In this document: one piece after another, positions 1-8,220 of the stretch
Position numbering within the stretch: the first letter of the stretch is position 1
How the letters are laid out: each line of letters starts with the position of its first letter
DNA from: CAIVAT01 sp049317265
GTDB taxonomy: Bacteria; Bacteroidota; Bacteroidia; Bacteroidales; FEN-979
Direction: 5' to 3'
NCBI GenBank assembly: GCA_049317265.1
Contig: JBMOIP010000018.1
Location: 1-64,000 of the forward strand
DNA: 64,000 bases
Program-made: the position numbers and the translations under genes
The notes under the pieces: generated by a model
Databases searched by the model: none
What the model saw: the letters and a program-made list of their open reading frames with translations, nothing else
Told to the model about the DNA's origin: nothing

Positions 1-66
1 GGGTTGGTCATAACCGGCCAACCCTACTTTAAAGTTTTACCGGACAACAGTGAATCCTTTTATTCA

Positions 67-1755
67 ATGAGAACATTTAAATTATTATGCGCCTTTGCTG
101 CAGTGGTATTGCTGCTGGCGGGCTGTGCGTCAAAGCAGGAAAACATGAAAAAAGAGCTGACTGATTTTATCCGCAGGCACGATTCGGTGCTGATCCCGCT
201 GTATAAAGAGACCGCCATCGCCTCCTGGGAGGCCGCGGTATCGGGAAAACCTGAAGATTTTAAGAAAGCTGAAGATCTCAATCTCCGGATGATGGCGATC
301 TTTTCCAACAAGGAGTCGCTGAAAAAGCTGGAGGAGATCAAGGTCTCCGGGATGATTACCGACACGCTGCTCAACCGCCAGCTCGATGTGCTTTACCGGT
401 CGTTTATGATGGCCAAGGCAGATACCGGGAAACTCAACGCGATGGTCCGCATGGGAACGGTGATCGAGCAGAAGTACGGCAATTTCCGCACCGAGGTGCG
501 CGGGAAAAAGATGTCGGACAACGAAGTGGAAGCGGTGCTTGGCAGTTCAAAGGATGTGAAGTACCAGGAAGAGGTTTGGAAGGCACAGAAAAAGATCGGC
601 ACCGTGGTGGCAGATGATGTGAAGAAGCTGGTGAAGCTGCGCAACGAGGTGGCAAAGGATCTCGGCTTTAAAAATTACCACGAGATGAGCCTCACCCTGA
701 GCGACCAGGATCCCAGAGAGGTAAGCCAGCTGTTTGATGAACTCGACAGTTTGACGGCAAAAGCTTTTGCACAGGTAAAGGGCGATATCGACACCTACTT
801 TGTGAAGTTCTACAATCTGAAAAGCAAGGATGAACTGATGCCGTGGAATTACCAGAACAGGTTCTTCCAGGCTGCGCCGAAAATTTACGATGTCGACCTC
901 GACAAATACTACAAGGATAAGAACCTTGAAAAACTCACCTCCGAATATTACGCAGGGATCGGCCTTCCCATCGACGACATGCTGAAGAACAGCGACCTGT
1001 ATGAAAAGCCGGGCAAGAACCAGCACGCTTTCTGCACCGACATCGACAACTCCGGGGATGTCCGCGTGCTTTGCAATGTAAAGTCGAACCAGTACTGGAT
1101 GAACACGATGCTCCATGAATTCGGGCATGCCGTGTACGACAAAAACATTGACACCACCCTCCCGTTCATCCTGCGCGATCCGGCACACACCTTTACCACC
1201 GAAGCGATTGCGATGATATTCGGCCGCTTCTCCTCCAACCCGCAGTGGTTAAAAGATGTAGCCGGAATCAGTGAGGAAGAGAAGGCTAAGATCGCCGAAA
1301 CCTGTTTCAAGACCCTCCGTCTTGAGCAGCTTGTTTTCAGCCGCTGGGCACAGGTGATGTACCGCTTTGAAAAGGAGATGTACAAAAACCCCGACCAGGA
1401 CCTCAACAAGTTGTGGTGGGACCTTGCCGAAAAGTACCAGCTACTGAAACGCCCCGAGGGACGCAACGAACCCGACTGGGCCACCAAGATCCACATCGCC
1501 ACCTATCCATGCTACTACCACAACTACCTGCTGGGCGAGCTCCTCGCTTCACAACTCTATTACCATATCGTGGAAAAGGTCCTGAAATCGGACGATTACA
1601 GGTACCAGAGCTTTGCCGGCAAAAAAGAGGTGGGCGACTACCTGAAGGCTAAGATCTTCATGCCCGGAAGCCGCTGGTATTGGAACGATATGATCGAGAA
1701 AGCCACTGGTGAAAAGCTGACTGCGAAGTATTATGCAAAACAGTTTGTAAACTAG
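67..1755 (+). CDS. M2-family (ACE-like) zinc metallopeptidase, lipoprotein
   Basis: Probable periplasmic or surface dipeptidyl carboxypeptidase-type zinc peptidase of 562 residues. The start at 67 is preferred over an upstream in-frame ATG at 4 because it gives a clean lipoprotein signal (LLLAGC, Cys about residue 19). The zinc site is HEFGH (His350 and His354), with the third ligand probably Glu379 in TTEAIAM, 25 residues after the second His, close to the spacing in angiotensin-converting enzymes. Other family-like segments are the N-terminal helical part (ASWEAAVSGK) and a C-terminal stretch with LWWDLAEKYQ and KIHIATYPCYYHNYLLGEL. M3 oligopeptidases share the fold, so M3-like is the alternative. 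It stands alone and faces a convergent flavodoxin gene 31 bp away. Confidence 0.8.
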   Translation: MRTFKLLCAFAAVVLLLAGCASKQENMKKELTDFIRRHDSVLIPLYKETAIASWEAAVSGKPEDFKKAEDLNLRMMAIFSNKESLKKLEEIKVSGMITDTLLNRQLDVLYRSFMMAKADTGKLNAMVRMGTVIEQKYGNFRTEVRGKKMSDNEVEAVLGSSKDVKYQEEVWKAQKKIGTVVADDVKKLVKLRNEVAKDLGFKNYHEMSLTLSDQDPREVSQLFDELDSLTAKAFAQVKGDIDTYFVKFYNLKSKDELMPWNYQNRFFQAAPKIYDVDLDKYYKDKNLEKLTSEYYAGIGLPIDDMLKNSDLYEKPGKNQHAFCTDIDNSGDVRVLCNVKSNQYWMNTMLHEFGHAVYDKNIDTTLPFILRDPAHTFTTEAIAMIFGRFSSNPQWLKDVAGISEEEKAKIAETCFKTLRLEQLVFSRWAQVMYRFEKEMYKNPDQDLNKLWWDLAEKYQLLKRPEGRNEPDWATKIHIATYPCYYHNYLLGELLASQLYYHIVEKVLKSDDYRYQSFAGKKEVGDYLKAKIFMPGSRWYWNDMIEKATGEKLTAKYYAKQFVN

Positions 1756-1786
1756 ATTGTTGACTCCGGCAGATCATAAACTACCA

Positions 1787-2296
1787 TCAGGATTTTACGA
1801 TGGTTCCTGCAAAAGCTTGCGCCTGTTCAAGTTCCTCCAGGTTGGGATGACCAATGGTTGATGGCCGCATCCCGGCAAACTTCATCAGCATCGGGATGTT
1901 GCTCTCCATGAGTTCAGCCGCGGTTTTTTCCGAAAGTTCGCCCTGGCAATGAAACAACCCCTCCAGGTTGCTATTGACACAGGCAGTACGGCATTTTTCC
2001 AGCTCATTCGCCAGCATCTCCTGTTGCTGCGGGTCGTCGCTGTTGCTTTGCATGGCGTGGGTAACGAACAAGGCAACCCTTTTCCCGGCACATTGGCCCG
2101 ACAGGAACTTCCTGACCGCACGCGGCACTCCGAACTGCATGATTGGAAATCCGACAAATGTGAGGTCAACCGCATCGAGGGAATCGACCTCCTCCATGGG
2201 TTTGATGATTTTATCGCCCGGCAAGGCTTGAAAAATGGCCTCCGCAACCCTTTTCGTGTTTCCCGTCAGGGACCAGTAAGCTACCAGCGTCTTCAT
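1787..2296 (-). CDS. Flavodoxin family protein
   Basis: Small FMN-binding electron carrier of 169 residues. The N-terminal phosphate-binding loop is SLTGNTKRVA, right after the first strand (residues 9-18), as in flavodoxins. A second flavin-contacting loop is likely around FVGFPIMQFG (residues 48-57). Cytoplasmic, with no signal peptide. A TAnnTTTG promoter box lies about 39 bp upstream of the start. It is divergent from the C_GCAxxG_C_C gene, which is also expected to be redox active, but a functional link is only inferred. The electron partner is unknown. Confidence 0.8.
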   Translation of the reverse strand: MKTLVAYWSLTGNTKRVAEAIFQALPGDKIIKPMEEVDSLDAVDLTFVGFPIMQFGVPRAVRKFLSGQCAGKRVALFVTHAMQSNSDDPQQQEMLANELEKCRTACVNSNLEGLFHCQGELSEKTAAELMESNIPMLMKFAGMRPSTIGHPNLEELEQAQAFAGTIVKS

Positions 2297-2334
2297 TCGG
2301 ATCAGTTTTCGACAGGTTCATTTGAGCCTGGCTG

Positions 2335-2342
2335 CAAATGTA
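2335..2342 (-). promoter_or_regulatory. Putative -7 box of the flavodoxin gene
   Basis: On the minus strand this reads TACATTTG, a full match to the Bacteroidota vegetative -7 consensus TAnnTTTG. It lies 38 bp before the flavodoxin start. No convincing -33 TTTG was found. Confidence 0.45.
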
Positions 2343-2438
2343 AAATAAATGAGCGTGATTAAAATGTGAATTAATCGCAGAAGTGGTCGCCGATATCATG
2401 AACTTTGCCGAACTTTGCAATAAATAACGTTCCTCATA

Positions 2439-2900
2439 ATGACAAAATCAGATAAAGCCACCGCCTTGTTCGCCCAGGGATTCAGTTGCTCCCAATCGGT
2501 ACTGGCAGCTTTCAGTGAAGAATTTGGTCTTTCGGAAGACGACTGCCTCCGGATCTCCTGCGCGTTTGGCGCCGGAATGGGCCGCCGACAACTTACCTGC
2601 GGCGCCGTAACCGGGGCATTGATGGTATTGGGGATGAAATATGGAAGAGCCAAAGGAGAAGATGTTTCAAAAAAACTCAACACCTATAAAAAGACAACGG
2701 AATTCTTTGAAGAGTTCCGGAAAAAACATGGATCTACCGACTGTAAAGACCTGTTGCAGGGTCTCGATATGAACAATCCCGAGGATCTGAAAAAGATCGA
2801 GGAGCTCAACCTGTTCCTTACGACTTGTTACAATTGTGTGACCAATGCGGTGGAGATCCTGGAATCCATCATGGCCAATGAACCCTGTGAAACCGATTAA
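2439..2900 (+). CDS. C_GCAxxG_C_C family redox protein
   Basis: Member of the C_GCAxxG_C_C family (153 residues), proteins thought to be redox active or metal binding and often encoded near electron-transfer genes. The pattern is visible: FSCSQSVLAAF at residues 15-25, CGAVTGALMVLG in the middle, then a Cys in STDCKDLL and a pair in TTCYNCV near the C-terminus. No signal peptide or membrane segment. Two direct copies of GAACTTTGC lie just upstream (about 2400-2418) and resemble a degenerate -7 box. The partner protein is not known. Confidence 0.8.
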   Translation: MTKSDKATALFAQGFSCSQSVLAAFSEEFGLSEDDCLRISCAFGAGMGRRQLTCGAVTGALMVLGMKYGRAKGEDVSKKLNTYKKTTEFFEEFRKKHGSTDCKDLLQGLDMNNPEDLKKIEELNLFLTTCYNCVTNAVEILESIMANEPCETD

Positions 2901-2904
2901 TAAA

Positions 2905-3282
2905 TTAAAACGCAGCGCCAAAGACCATTCCGCCGATCATCGGGATCATCCACACGACCCATACAAAGATGCTGAAACGGTGAAATGTCTGGATTCTCTT
3001 TTCATCCTTTTTTATCAAAACCATGGTTGCCCATGAGGAGTGAAACAACATGAGCAGAATGGCTGTCATGCCGGTTATTCCATGGAAGTTGAATTTAAAC
3101 AATGCACCACCGATCTCGGCCATGGCGGTTGTGCCGATGGTATCACATAAAAGTCCTGTCCAGAAAAACCAGAGGTGCCACCATTTCAGTTGCCTGCTGA
3201 TCCTTTCGGCCCAGACCCCGATGGTATACAGCACCATGGCAAGGTTGATGAAGATGATGGCAAAAAGCAGGGTGCTGTTCAT
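2905..3282 (-). CDS. HsmA-type (TIGR03987-like) four-helix membrane protein
   Basis: Small inner-membrane protein of 125 residues with four hydrophobic helices, roughly residues 5-25, 35-55, 67-90 and 103-122. The sequence (VWAERISRQLKWWHLWFF, HGITGMTAILLMLFHSSWA, FHRFSIFVWVVWMIPMIGG) resembles the conserved family named HsmA/TIGR03987. Conserved His residues lie near the membrane faces. No biochemical role can be read from the sequence. It ends 4 bp from the convergent C_GCAxxG_C_C gene and is followed upstream, at 26 bp, by a DUF3795 gene on the same strand, so the two may be co-transcribed. Confidence 0.6.
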   Translation of the reverse strand: MNSTLLFAIIFINLAMVLYTIGVWAERISRQLKWWHLWFFWTGLLCDTIGTTAMAEIGGALFKFNFHGITGMTAILLMLFHSSWATMVLIKKDEKRIQTFHRFSIFVWVVWMIPMIGGMVFGAAF

Positions 3283-3308
3283 CGGGATTTTATTGAATCA
3301 GTGGGAAT

Positions 3309-3608
3309 TCAAGCGTTGCGGACTTCACTTTTCAACCTTGCAACACGGTCGACAAGTGACTGGCGATGCGCTTCATCCGTTGAGTTTGGGTCTTTCATCT
3401 CCCTGAACATGGTGCAGGGAACCTCTGCACAATCACCGCAATCCTTGTAACCCCGCTTGTTCACCGAACAGTCGTACAAGGGACATACTTTTGCCGGCAT
3501 ATGTTCCAGGGCCCAGAACGTCTGGCCCTTCACCACATGACAGCCATTGCACTCTTTTTCAAAAAATTCGCAGTCTGAACATACCAGTCCGCAGGCGGAA
3601 AGTTTCAT
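3309..3608 (-). CDS. DUF3795 cysteine-rich protein
   Basis: Small cytoplasmic protein of 99 residues with nine cysteines, arranged as CGLVCSDC, ECNGC, VCPLYDC, DCGDC and VPC. This layout (MKLSACGLVCSDCEFF start) fits DUF3795, a family presumed to bind metal, perhaps zinc or an iron-sulfur centre. No enzymatic role is known. A TAnnTTTG promoter box lies 19 bp upstream, so it probably leads a two-gene unit with the downstream four-helix membrane protein. Confidence 0.75.
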   Translation of the reverse strand: MKLSACGLVCSDCEFFEKECNGCHVVKGQTFWALEHMPAKVCPLYDCSVNKRGYKDCGDCAEVPCTMFREMKDPNSTDEAHRQSLVDRVARLKSEVRNA

Positions 3609-3627
3609 AAGAATGGTTTTGGTTCAG

Positions 3628-3635
3628 CAAATATA
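3628..3635 (-). promoter_or_regulatory. Putative -7 box of the DUF3795 gene
   Basis: Reads TATATTTG on the minus strand, a full match to TAnnTTTG, ending 19 bp before the start codon. Confidence 0.45.
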
Positions 3636-3671
3636 GGGAAAATCAATTCCGGGAAGGTTGTCGGAAACAAC

Positions 3672-4964
3672 TTAGAAAGAGATCTTTCCCCGTGCCATGG
3701 TATTTCCGGAATCATCCTCCAGGATCCAGATTGAAAAGCCTGAAATTGATGGAAGATGTCCGATTATTCCGCCTTCAACCCCGGATGACCCGGTTGCTCT
3801 TCCGGTGAGGTCATAAAAACGGAGCATGCCATCGCCCGGATAGTTGGTTAAATGCAAGTCTCCCTTTCCATCCGTTCCGGCCAGGCATATGGTTCCGGGT
3901 TCAATTCCATGGTCAGAAACAGCAGTGATGGAAATGGTTATACTTCCGGAAACAGAGTCGCAAAAACAGTCGTTGCATGTTTGTAACTTCACGTTATAGA
4001 CTCCCGGGAATGCATAAATATGCACAGGCTCAAACAGGCCGGAGAATGCTCCATCCCCAAAATCCCAGTGCCATGCAGATCCGCCCATGCTTAGGTTTGT
4101 GGTAACGAGTGTGTTTCCGGTGGTGGCCAGGCTGAATTTTGCGTAAGGAACATCGTTGTTCAGGTTCCAGCTGCCCGCATACCCGAAAGTAACGGAATCG
4201 GCCGCCTTTTGAAGAACCAGGGCTGAATCGGGAGGGATTCCCGCCGTGTATCCATTTCCCGCAGCATGTTTTCCAAACATTACGGCATAAAAAACACACG
4301 CCGAAAGATACGACCCTTTGAGGTTGGGATGGGAGTCGTCGGCATCGTGAAGCACCATCCCCGTGTGGCTGATCACAAACCGCCACGCCTCGCCAACCGG
4401 GGCGATCCAGGCATCAAGGGAATCGGCAATCCCTTTGTAGGCAAGGGTCAGCGAATCCTGCATCTGGTCAAACCCGGTGAAATCGGGACTGCAGTAGTTC
4501 GGGGTAAAGCACTGAATGCCGCCAAACCTGCGTCCCCAGGTAAGGAAGAACAATACCCTGCTGCATGGGTTGGCAGCTTTCACCGAATCATAAAGGATGT
4601 GGGATGCGGGGTACATGCAACTGTCGCGTAATCGCCCGATAGCCGGTGTCTGGCTTTGCTCCTGGAGAATTACAAAATCCCAGTTGTTTCCTGCCATTTT
4701 GGCCAGGCTCACAGGATCGGCTGCATGAGCAATGGGTTGCCATCCAAAAGTATATCCTCCTGGCGAATTGCTTTCAAAATAGAGGGTGTCTCCTGAAGCC
4801 TGAGCCAATGCGGCAACAATGGCAGGCAGGTTATTCACGTAAGTATAGCTGTTGCCGAGAAACAGCGCCTTGCGCAACAACCCCTGGGCCTGAACACCAA
4901 TAGGTATCAGAAATGCAAGGAGAACCAGCAACTTGACGTTCTGCAGGCAGTTTGTAATTCTCAT
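3672..4964 (-). CDS. Secreted SGNH/DUF4886-like hydrolase with PKD domain
   Basis: Predicted exported esterase-like protein of 430 residues. A Sec signal peptide covers about residues 1-26. An SGNH-type domain follows: the putative nucleophile is Ser39 in FLGNSYTY, and a late DADDSHPN motif could supply the Asp and His of the triad. Next comes a PKD-like domain around WHWDFGDGAF and VYNVKLQTC. The last 70-80 residues (LRFYDLTGRA ... KISF) look like a weak T9SS type-A sorting domain, so the protein may be cell-surface or released. The substrate is unknown; carbohydrate esterase is one option. No clear promoter box is visible upstream, where a palindrome cluster begins. Confidence 0.65.
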   Translation of the reverse strand: MRITNCLQNVKLLVLLAFLIPIGVQAQGLLRKALFLGNSYTYVNNLPAIVAALAQASGDTLYFESNSPGGYTFGWQPIAHAADPVSLAKMAGNNWDFVILQEQSQTPAIGRLRDSCMYPASHILYDSVKAANPCSRVLFFLTWGRRFGGIQCFTPNYCSPDFTGFDQMQDSLTLAYKGIADSLDAWIAPVGEAWRFVISHTGMVLHDADDSHPNLKGSYLSACVFYAVMFGKHAAGNGYTAGIPPDSALVLQKAADSVTFGYAGSWNLNNDVPYAKFSLATTGNTLVTTNLSMGGSAWHWDFGDGAFSGLFEPVHIYAFPGVYNVKLQTCNDCFCDSVSGSITISITAVSDHGIEPGTICLAGTDGKGDLHLTNYPGDGMLRFYDLTGRATGSSGVEGGIIGHLPSISGFSIWILEDDSGNTMARGKISF

Positions 4965-5042
4965 TATGCAAAATTGATAATAATTATCTTTGATTAATCA
5001 CAATCATACCAGCAAGCTAAGTTTTGTCCAAGAGAATGTATC

Positions 5043-5226
5043 AGCCGCGAAGCGGCTAAATCTCAATAACCACGGGTGAAGCCCGTGGATAGACCAACCC
5101 CGTACTCTCAGCTCTAAAGGAGCTGAATATCAAAAAGTTCAGCCCCTGCAGGGCTGGGGTCAGGGAGACACATCCTTGACACGGGCTTCACCCGTGGTTA
5201 TTCACATTGAGCCCATTCAGGGCTCA
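5043..5226. repeat. Cluster of six REP-like palindromes
   Basis: Six short hairpin-forming palindromes occur within 184 bp in the divergent spacer 4965-5348. Their positions are 5043-5057 (agccgcg/agcggct), 5070-5088 (ccacgggtgaagcccgtgg), 5108-5126 (tcagctc/gagctga), 5141-5155 (agcccctgcagggct), 5180-5202 (cacgggcttcacccgtgg) and 5209-5225 (gagccc/gggctc). The second and fifth are reverse complements of each other, including the flanking AATAA, so the whole block also forms a larger inverted repeat. This resembles REP/BIME elements mobilised by RAYT transposases, but no transposase is nearby. The rest of the spacer holds only the promoter of the next gene. Confidence 0.7.
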
Positions 5227-5273
5227 GACCATGTACCATCCCGGAGGACAGCAATAAACGTTCATTAGCATGA

Positions 5274-5302
5274 TTGTGATCAATTGGATAATTATACCTT
5301 TG
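5274..5302 (+). promoter_or_regulatory. Promoter of the outer-membrane barrel gene (-33/-7)
   Basis: TTG at 5274-5276 and TACCTTTG at 5295-5302, separated by 18 bp, match the Bacteroidota promoter pattern (TTG, 17-23 bp, TAnnTTTG). Transcription would start near 5309. That leaves almost no leader before an ATG at 5316 and favours the ATG at 5349. Confidence 0.55.
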
Positions 5303-5348
5303 TATTAAAAATCCTATGTTTTTTCTGTTACCACAAGCAATAATCACC

Positions 5349-6107
5349 ATGATACACAAGATAAAACCAATCATAATCATTTTAATCCTCCTTCCCCTTC
5401 TTCTGTCGGCCCGCAGCGGGGATTCCCTGAGAATCGTGCCTGCTCCGATCCACAAAAACGTCATCAAGTTCAACCCGACGCCAATGCTGTTGTGGAGTTC
5501 AAAAAACCTCACGTTCAGCTATGAGCGCATCCTGAATAAAAAACAGTCCATCGCTCTCACCGTCGGGTATCTTGAATTTCCAGCCCTGACCAAGGATTTG
5601 GTAGCCAATGTTTTTGCCATCACCAGCCGGGAAAAATCAGGGATCAACCTTGCGCTCGAATACCGTTTTTACCTGATGAAGCGCAATTTAAGGCCAATCC
5701 CTGACGGCTTATACCTTTCGCCGTATCTGAGTTATTATGGATACTGGTTTAAGAATGGCATTGACATGCTCGGGCAACTTGACAGTTCCTTCACTGTCAA
5801 AGGGAATTTTTTTGTATTTAATGCAGGCGTTCAGTTAGGATACCAGTTTGTTTTCTGGAAACGTTTCACCCTCGATCTCGTTTTAATTGGTCCGGCCATC
5901 AGTTATTATGGCGGGGGACTTGATTTTACCGGAAACATCGACCTGGAGAAACTAAAGGACATTAACCAGGATCTTTACGACAAAATCAAGGCAAAATACC
6001 CGATGGTTGACGAATATGTGATTAATAAATCATTTAAAAAGGATGGGAAACTTGATTTGTTCAGTGTAGGATTCCGCTACCTGATCCAGTTCGGATTTCA
6101 CTTTTAA
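5349..6107 (+). CDS. Putative outer-membrane beta-barrel protein
   Basis: Predicted 252-residue outer-membrane protein of unknown function. The start at 5349 is chosen because an upstream ATG (5316) would sit almost on the transcription start and the shorter form begins with a normal signal peptide (IIIILILLPLLLSARSG). The body has alternating amphipathic strands ending in aromatic residues (LEYRFYLM, YLSPYLSYYGYWF, FNAGVQLGYQF), and the protein ends in FGFHF with the C-terminal Phe typical of barrels. It resembles DUF3575-type proteins, but membership is not certain. Its stop lies 2 bp from the convergent tyrS stop. Confidence 0.6.
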   Translation: MIHKIKPIIIILILLPLLLSARSGDSLRIVPAPIHKNVIKFNPTPMLLWSSKNLTFSYERILNKKQSIALTVGYLEFPALTKDLVANVFAITSREKSGINLALEYRFYLMKRNLRPIPDGLYLSPYLSYYGYWFKNGIDMLGQLDSSFTVKGNFFVFNAGVQLGYQFVFWKRFTLDLVLIGPAISYYGGGLDFTGNIDLEKLKDINQDLYDKIKAKYPMVDEYVINKSFKKDGKLDLFSVGFRYLIQFGFHF

Positions 6108-6109
6108 GG

Positions 6110-7390
6110 TCAGACTGCCTTTACCAGGAAATAGTTTTTCTTTCCCTTCTGCACCAGGATGTATTTCCCATTCAGCAGCAGGTGCTGATCCACCATGCAG
6201 GATTCGTCGACTTTTGACTTGTTGATCTGAACGCCGCCCTCTTTCAGCATCCTGCGGGCCTCGCCTTTTGACGCAAATATCTGGGTCATATCTGCAAGAA
6301 AATCAACAACATTGATCGATTTAGCCACTTCGCTGACTGGTATTTCACTCTGGGGGACGCCTTCAAAAACCGAAAGCAGGGTCTCCTCTGTCAATTTCAT
6401 CAGGGTTTCAGTGGTTCCCTTTCCAAAAAGGATCTCCGAGGCTTCGATGGCAGACTGCAGATCCTCGGCCGAATGAACCCGGATGGTGATCTCTTCGGCA
6501 AGCGTTTTCTGGAGCACCCTGAGATGGGGAGCCTCATCATGCTGTTTCTGAAGGGCTTCGACTTCCTCTCTTGAAAGAAAGGTGAACTTTTTTACATACT
6601 CCGATGCATCTGAATCACTTGAATTCAGCCAGAACTGGTAAAATTTATATGGAGAGGTTTTCTTCGGATCGAGCCATACATTCCCCGACTCGGTCTTCCC
6701 GAATTTCCCGCCATCGGCCTTGGTGATCAGCGGGCAGGTGAGGGCAAAGGCCTCTCCGCCGCTTTTCCGCCTGATCAGTTCGGTGCCGGTCATGATGTTG
6801 CCCCACTGGTCGGAGCCTCCCATCTGCAGCTTAACGTTTTTGTGATCGTACAGCCAGCAGTAGTCAAACCCTTGTACCAGCTGGTAGGTGAACTCGGTAA
6901 ATGATATCCCCGAACCCGACTCCATCCGCTTTTTAACGGAATCTTTGGCCACCATATAATTGACCGTGATGTGTTTGCCAACTTCGCGCAGGAAATTCAG
7001 GAAGGTGAAATCCTTCATCCAGTCGTAGTTATTCACCATTTCGGCTGAATTGATGCCGCAATTAAAGTCAAGGAATTTTTCCAGTTGCTTCTGAATGCAA
7101 TCCTGGTTGTAACGCAACACCTTTTCATCCAACAGGTTACGCTCTTCCGATTTCCCGGACGGATCGCCGATCATTCCTGTTGCACCACCAACGAGAGCAA
7201 AGGGTTTATGGCCTGCACGTTGCAGGTGTACCAGCATCATAATGGAGGCCAGGTTGCCAATATGGAGGGAGTCGCTTGTGGGATCATACCCGATGTAGGC
7301 AGAAGTCATCTCTTTCAGCAACTGCTCTTCCGTTCCGGGTGTAAGGTCGTGGATCATCCCGCGCCAGCGTAATTCTTCTATAAAATTCAT
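6110..7390 (-). CDS. tyrS: Tyrosyl-tRNA synthetase
   Basis: Cytoplasmic class I aminoacyl-tRNA synthetase that charges tRNA-Tyr. Length 426 residues, normal for the bacterial TyrRS of the short type. The HIGH-like motif is HIGN at residues 43-46 in DPTSDSLHIGN, and the KMSKS-like motif is KFGKT near residue 230. The tyrosine-binding region shows QGFDYCWLY and QMGGSDQWGN. A C-terminal S4 RNA-binding domain ends in GKKNYFLVK. A TAnnTTTG box sits 16 bp upstream of the start, implying a short leader and transcription as a single gene. Confidence 0.97.
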   Translation of the reverse strand: MNFIEELRWRGMIHDLTPGTEEQLLKEMTSAYIGYDPTSDSLHIGNLASIMMLVHLQRAGHKPFALVGGATGMIGDPSGKSEERNLLDEKVLRYNQDCIQKQLEKFLDFNCGINSAEMVNNYDWMKDFTFLNFLREVGKHITVNYMVAKDSVKKRMESGSGISFTEFTYQLVQGFDYCWLYDHKNVKLQMGGSDQWGNIMTGTELIRRKSGGEAFALTCPLITKADGGKFGKTESGNVWLDPKKTSPYKFYQFWLNSSDSDASEYVKKFTFLSREEVEALQKQHDEAPHLRVLQKTLAEEITIRVHSAEDLQSAIEASEILFGKGTTETLMKLTEETLLSVFEGVPQSEIPVSEVAKSINVVDFLADMTQIFASKGEARRMLKEGGVQINKSKVDESCMVDQHLLLNGKYILVQKGKKNYFLVKAV

Positions 7391-7406
7391 CTATCCGTTT
7401 TTTCTG

Positions 7407-7414
7407 CAAAAGTA
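7407..7414 (-). promoter_or_regulatory. Putative -7 box of tyrS
   Basis: Reads TACTTTTG on the minus strand, a full TAnnTTTG match, 16 bp before the tyrS start codon. Confidence 0.45.
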
Positions 7415-7468
7415 TAAAAAACCAAAGGATGCCTTCATGATTGACAACCAGTTTCCAAAATCATTCAA

Positions 7469-8026
7469 CTATTTGTTTTTGAATGATTTACTGACATATA
7501 TGATCAGTGGAATAAAAATAGCGCCCAGAAACAACGGCATAAACCACAATCCTAAACCATCATGTGCATTGGCCACAACCCTCACAGTGGAATAGCTGAT
7601 ATAGAGGAACAGCCAGATAAGAATTGCCTTCAGATACCTGATAAACCTGATGGCCATCGTGTATTGCTTCAGCGCATTTTCCGGCGTGATGATCACCGGA
7701 AAATTAAACTTATGCGGAACAAACACTATGGCCGTGAGCAAAATATAGATAAAGAGATCAATACCCGGGAGAAACAGGAATGAATCCCTGGAGGAGTAAT
7801 CATCAGGCAACCCGGCAGCATTGAAGTGTGATGGTATGGTATCCGGTAATCGCGGGTATTCATAAATTGTCATTCCCAGCAGGATCAACAGACCCACCAG
7901 GGCCAATCCCTCGAGCAGCCAGTCGACAGGGGTGATTTCCGGTTTAATGACCGGACGGTCCTGTTTATAGACCCTTTGGTTACGGTTCAACCAACCTGGT
8001 TTATTCTTCTGGATCATTTTCTTCAT
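7469..8026 (-). CDS. DUF1648 membrane protein
   Basis: Predicted inner-membrane protein of 185 residues. The DUF1648 signature is visible as RLPDTIPSHFNAAGLPDDYSS (residues about 67-87), following the first membrane helix (WLLEGLALVGLLILLGMTIY). Further helices lie at about residues 90-110, 125-148 and 157-178. The function is unknown; in other bacteria related domains occur in SdpI-like immunity proteins. It overlaps the 3' end of the Arc-like gene by 26 bp (17 bp if Met4 is the start), so it is translationally coupled as the last gene of the SPFH unit. Confidence 0.7.
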   Translation of the reverse strand: MKKMIQKNKPGWLNRNQRVYKQDRPVIKPEITPVDWLLEGLALVGLLILLGMTIYEYPRLPDTIPSHFNAAGLPDDYSSRDSFLFLPGIDLFIYILLTAIVFVPHKFNFPVIITPENALKQYTMAIRFIRYLKAILIWLFLYISYSTVRVVANAHDGLGLWFMPLFLGAIFIPLIIYVSKSFKNK

Positions 8027-8213
8027 GTTGATTCGGGCTTCCGCCCAATGGTGCTGAATTTTTTTTAGGCATCCGACCGCTCTCCTTCAGCGCTTTTTCG
8101 ATGGCCCATTCAAGTTGCCCGTTAACGGAACGGAACTCGTCGGCGGCCCATTTTTCAAGCGCCTCATACATTTCGTGATTGACCCGCAGCATGAATACCT
8201 TTTTCCCTGCCAT
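8001..8213 (-). CDS. Arc/ribbon-helix-helix-like small protein
   Basis: Small protein of 70 residues whose first half fits the ribbon-helix-helix DNA-binding fold: a basic strand (KKVFMLRVNHEMYEALEKWAAD) and a second helix (VNGQLEWAIEKAL). The C-terminal third is acidic and probably flexible. It may be a repressor of its own operon, but that is inference. It lies 7 bp downstream of the SPFH gene and overlaps the DUF1648 gene, forming a three-gene operon. The layout does not look like a toxin-antitoxin pair because neither neighbour resembles a toxin. Confidence 0.65.
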   Translation of the reverse strand: MAGKKVFMLRVNHEMYEALEKWAADEFRSVNGQLEWAIEKALKESGRMPKKNSAPLGGSPNQHEENDPEE

Positions 8214-8220
8214 AGATCGC

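Noticed and set aside
547..1188. 213-codon minus-strand frame inside the M2 peptidase gene
   Set aside because: Antisense to a well-supported gene with catalytic motifs; the frame shows no family features.
8001..8213. Toxin-antitoxin antitoxin
   Set aside because: It is RHH-like, but neither neighbour looks like a toxin and the gene lies within an SPFH operon.
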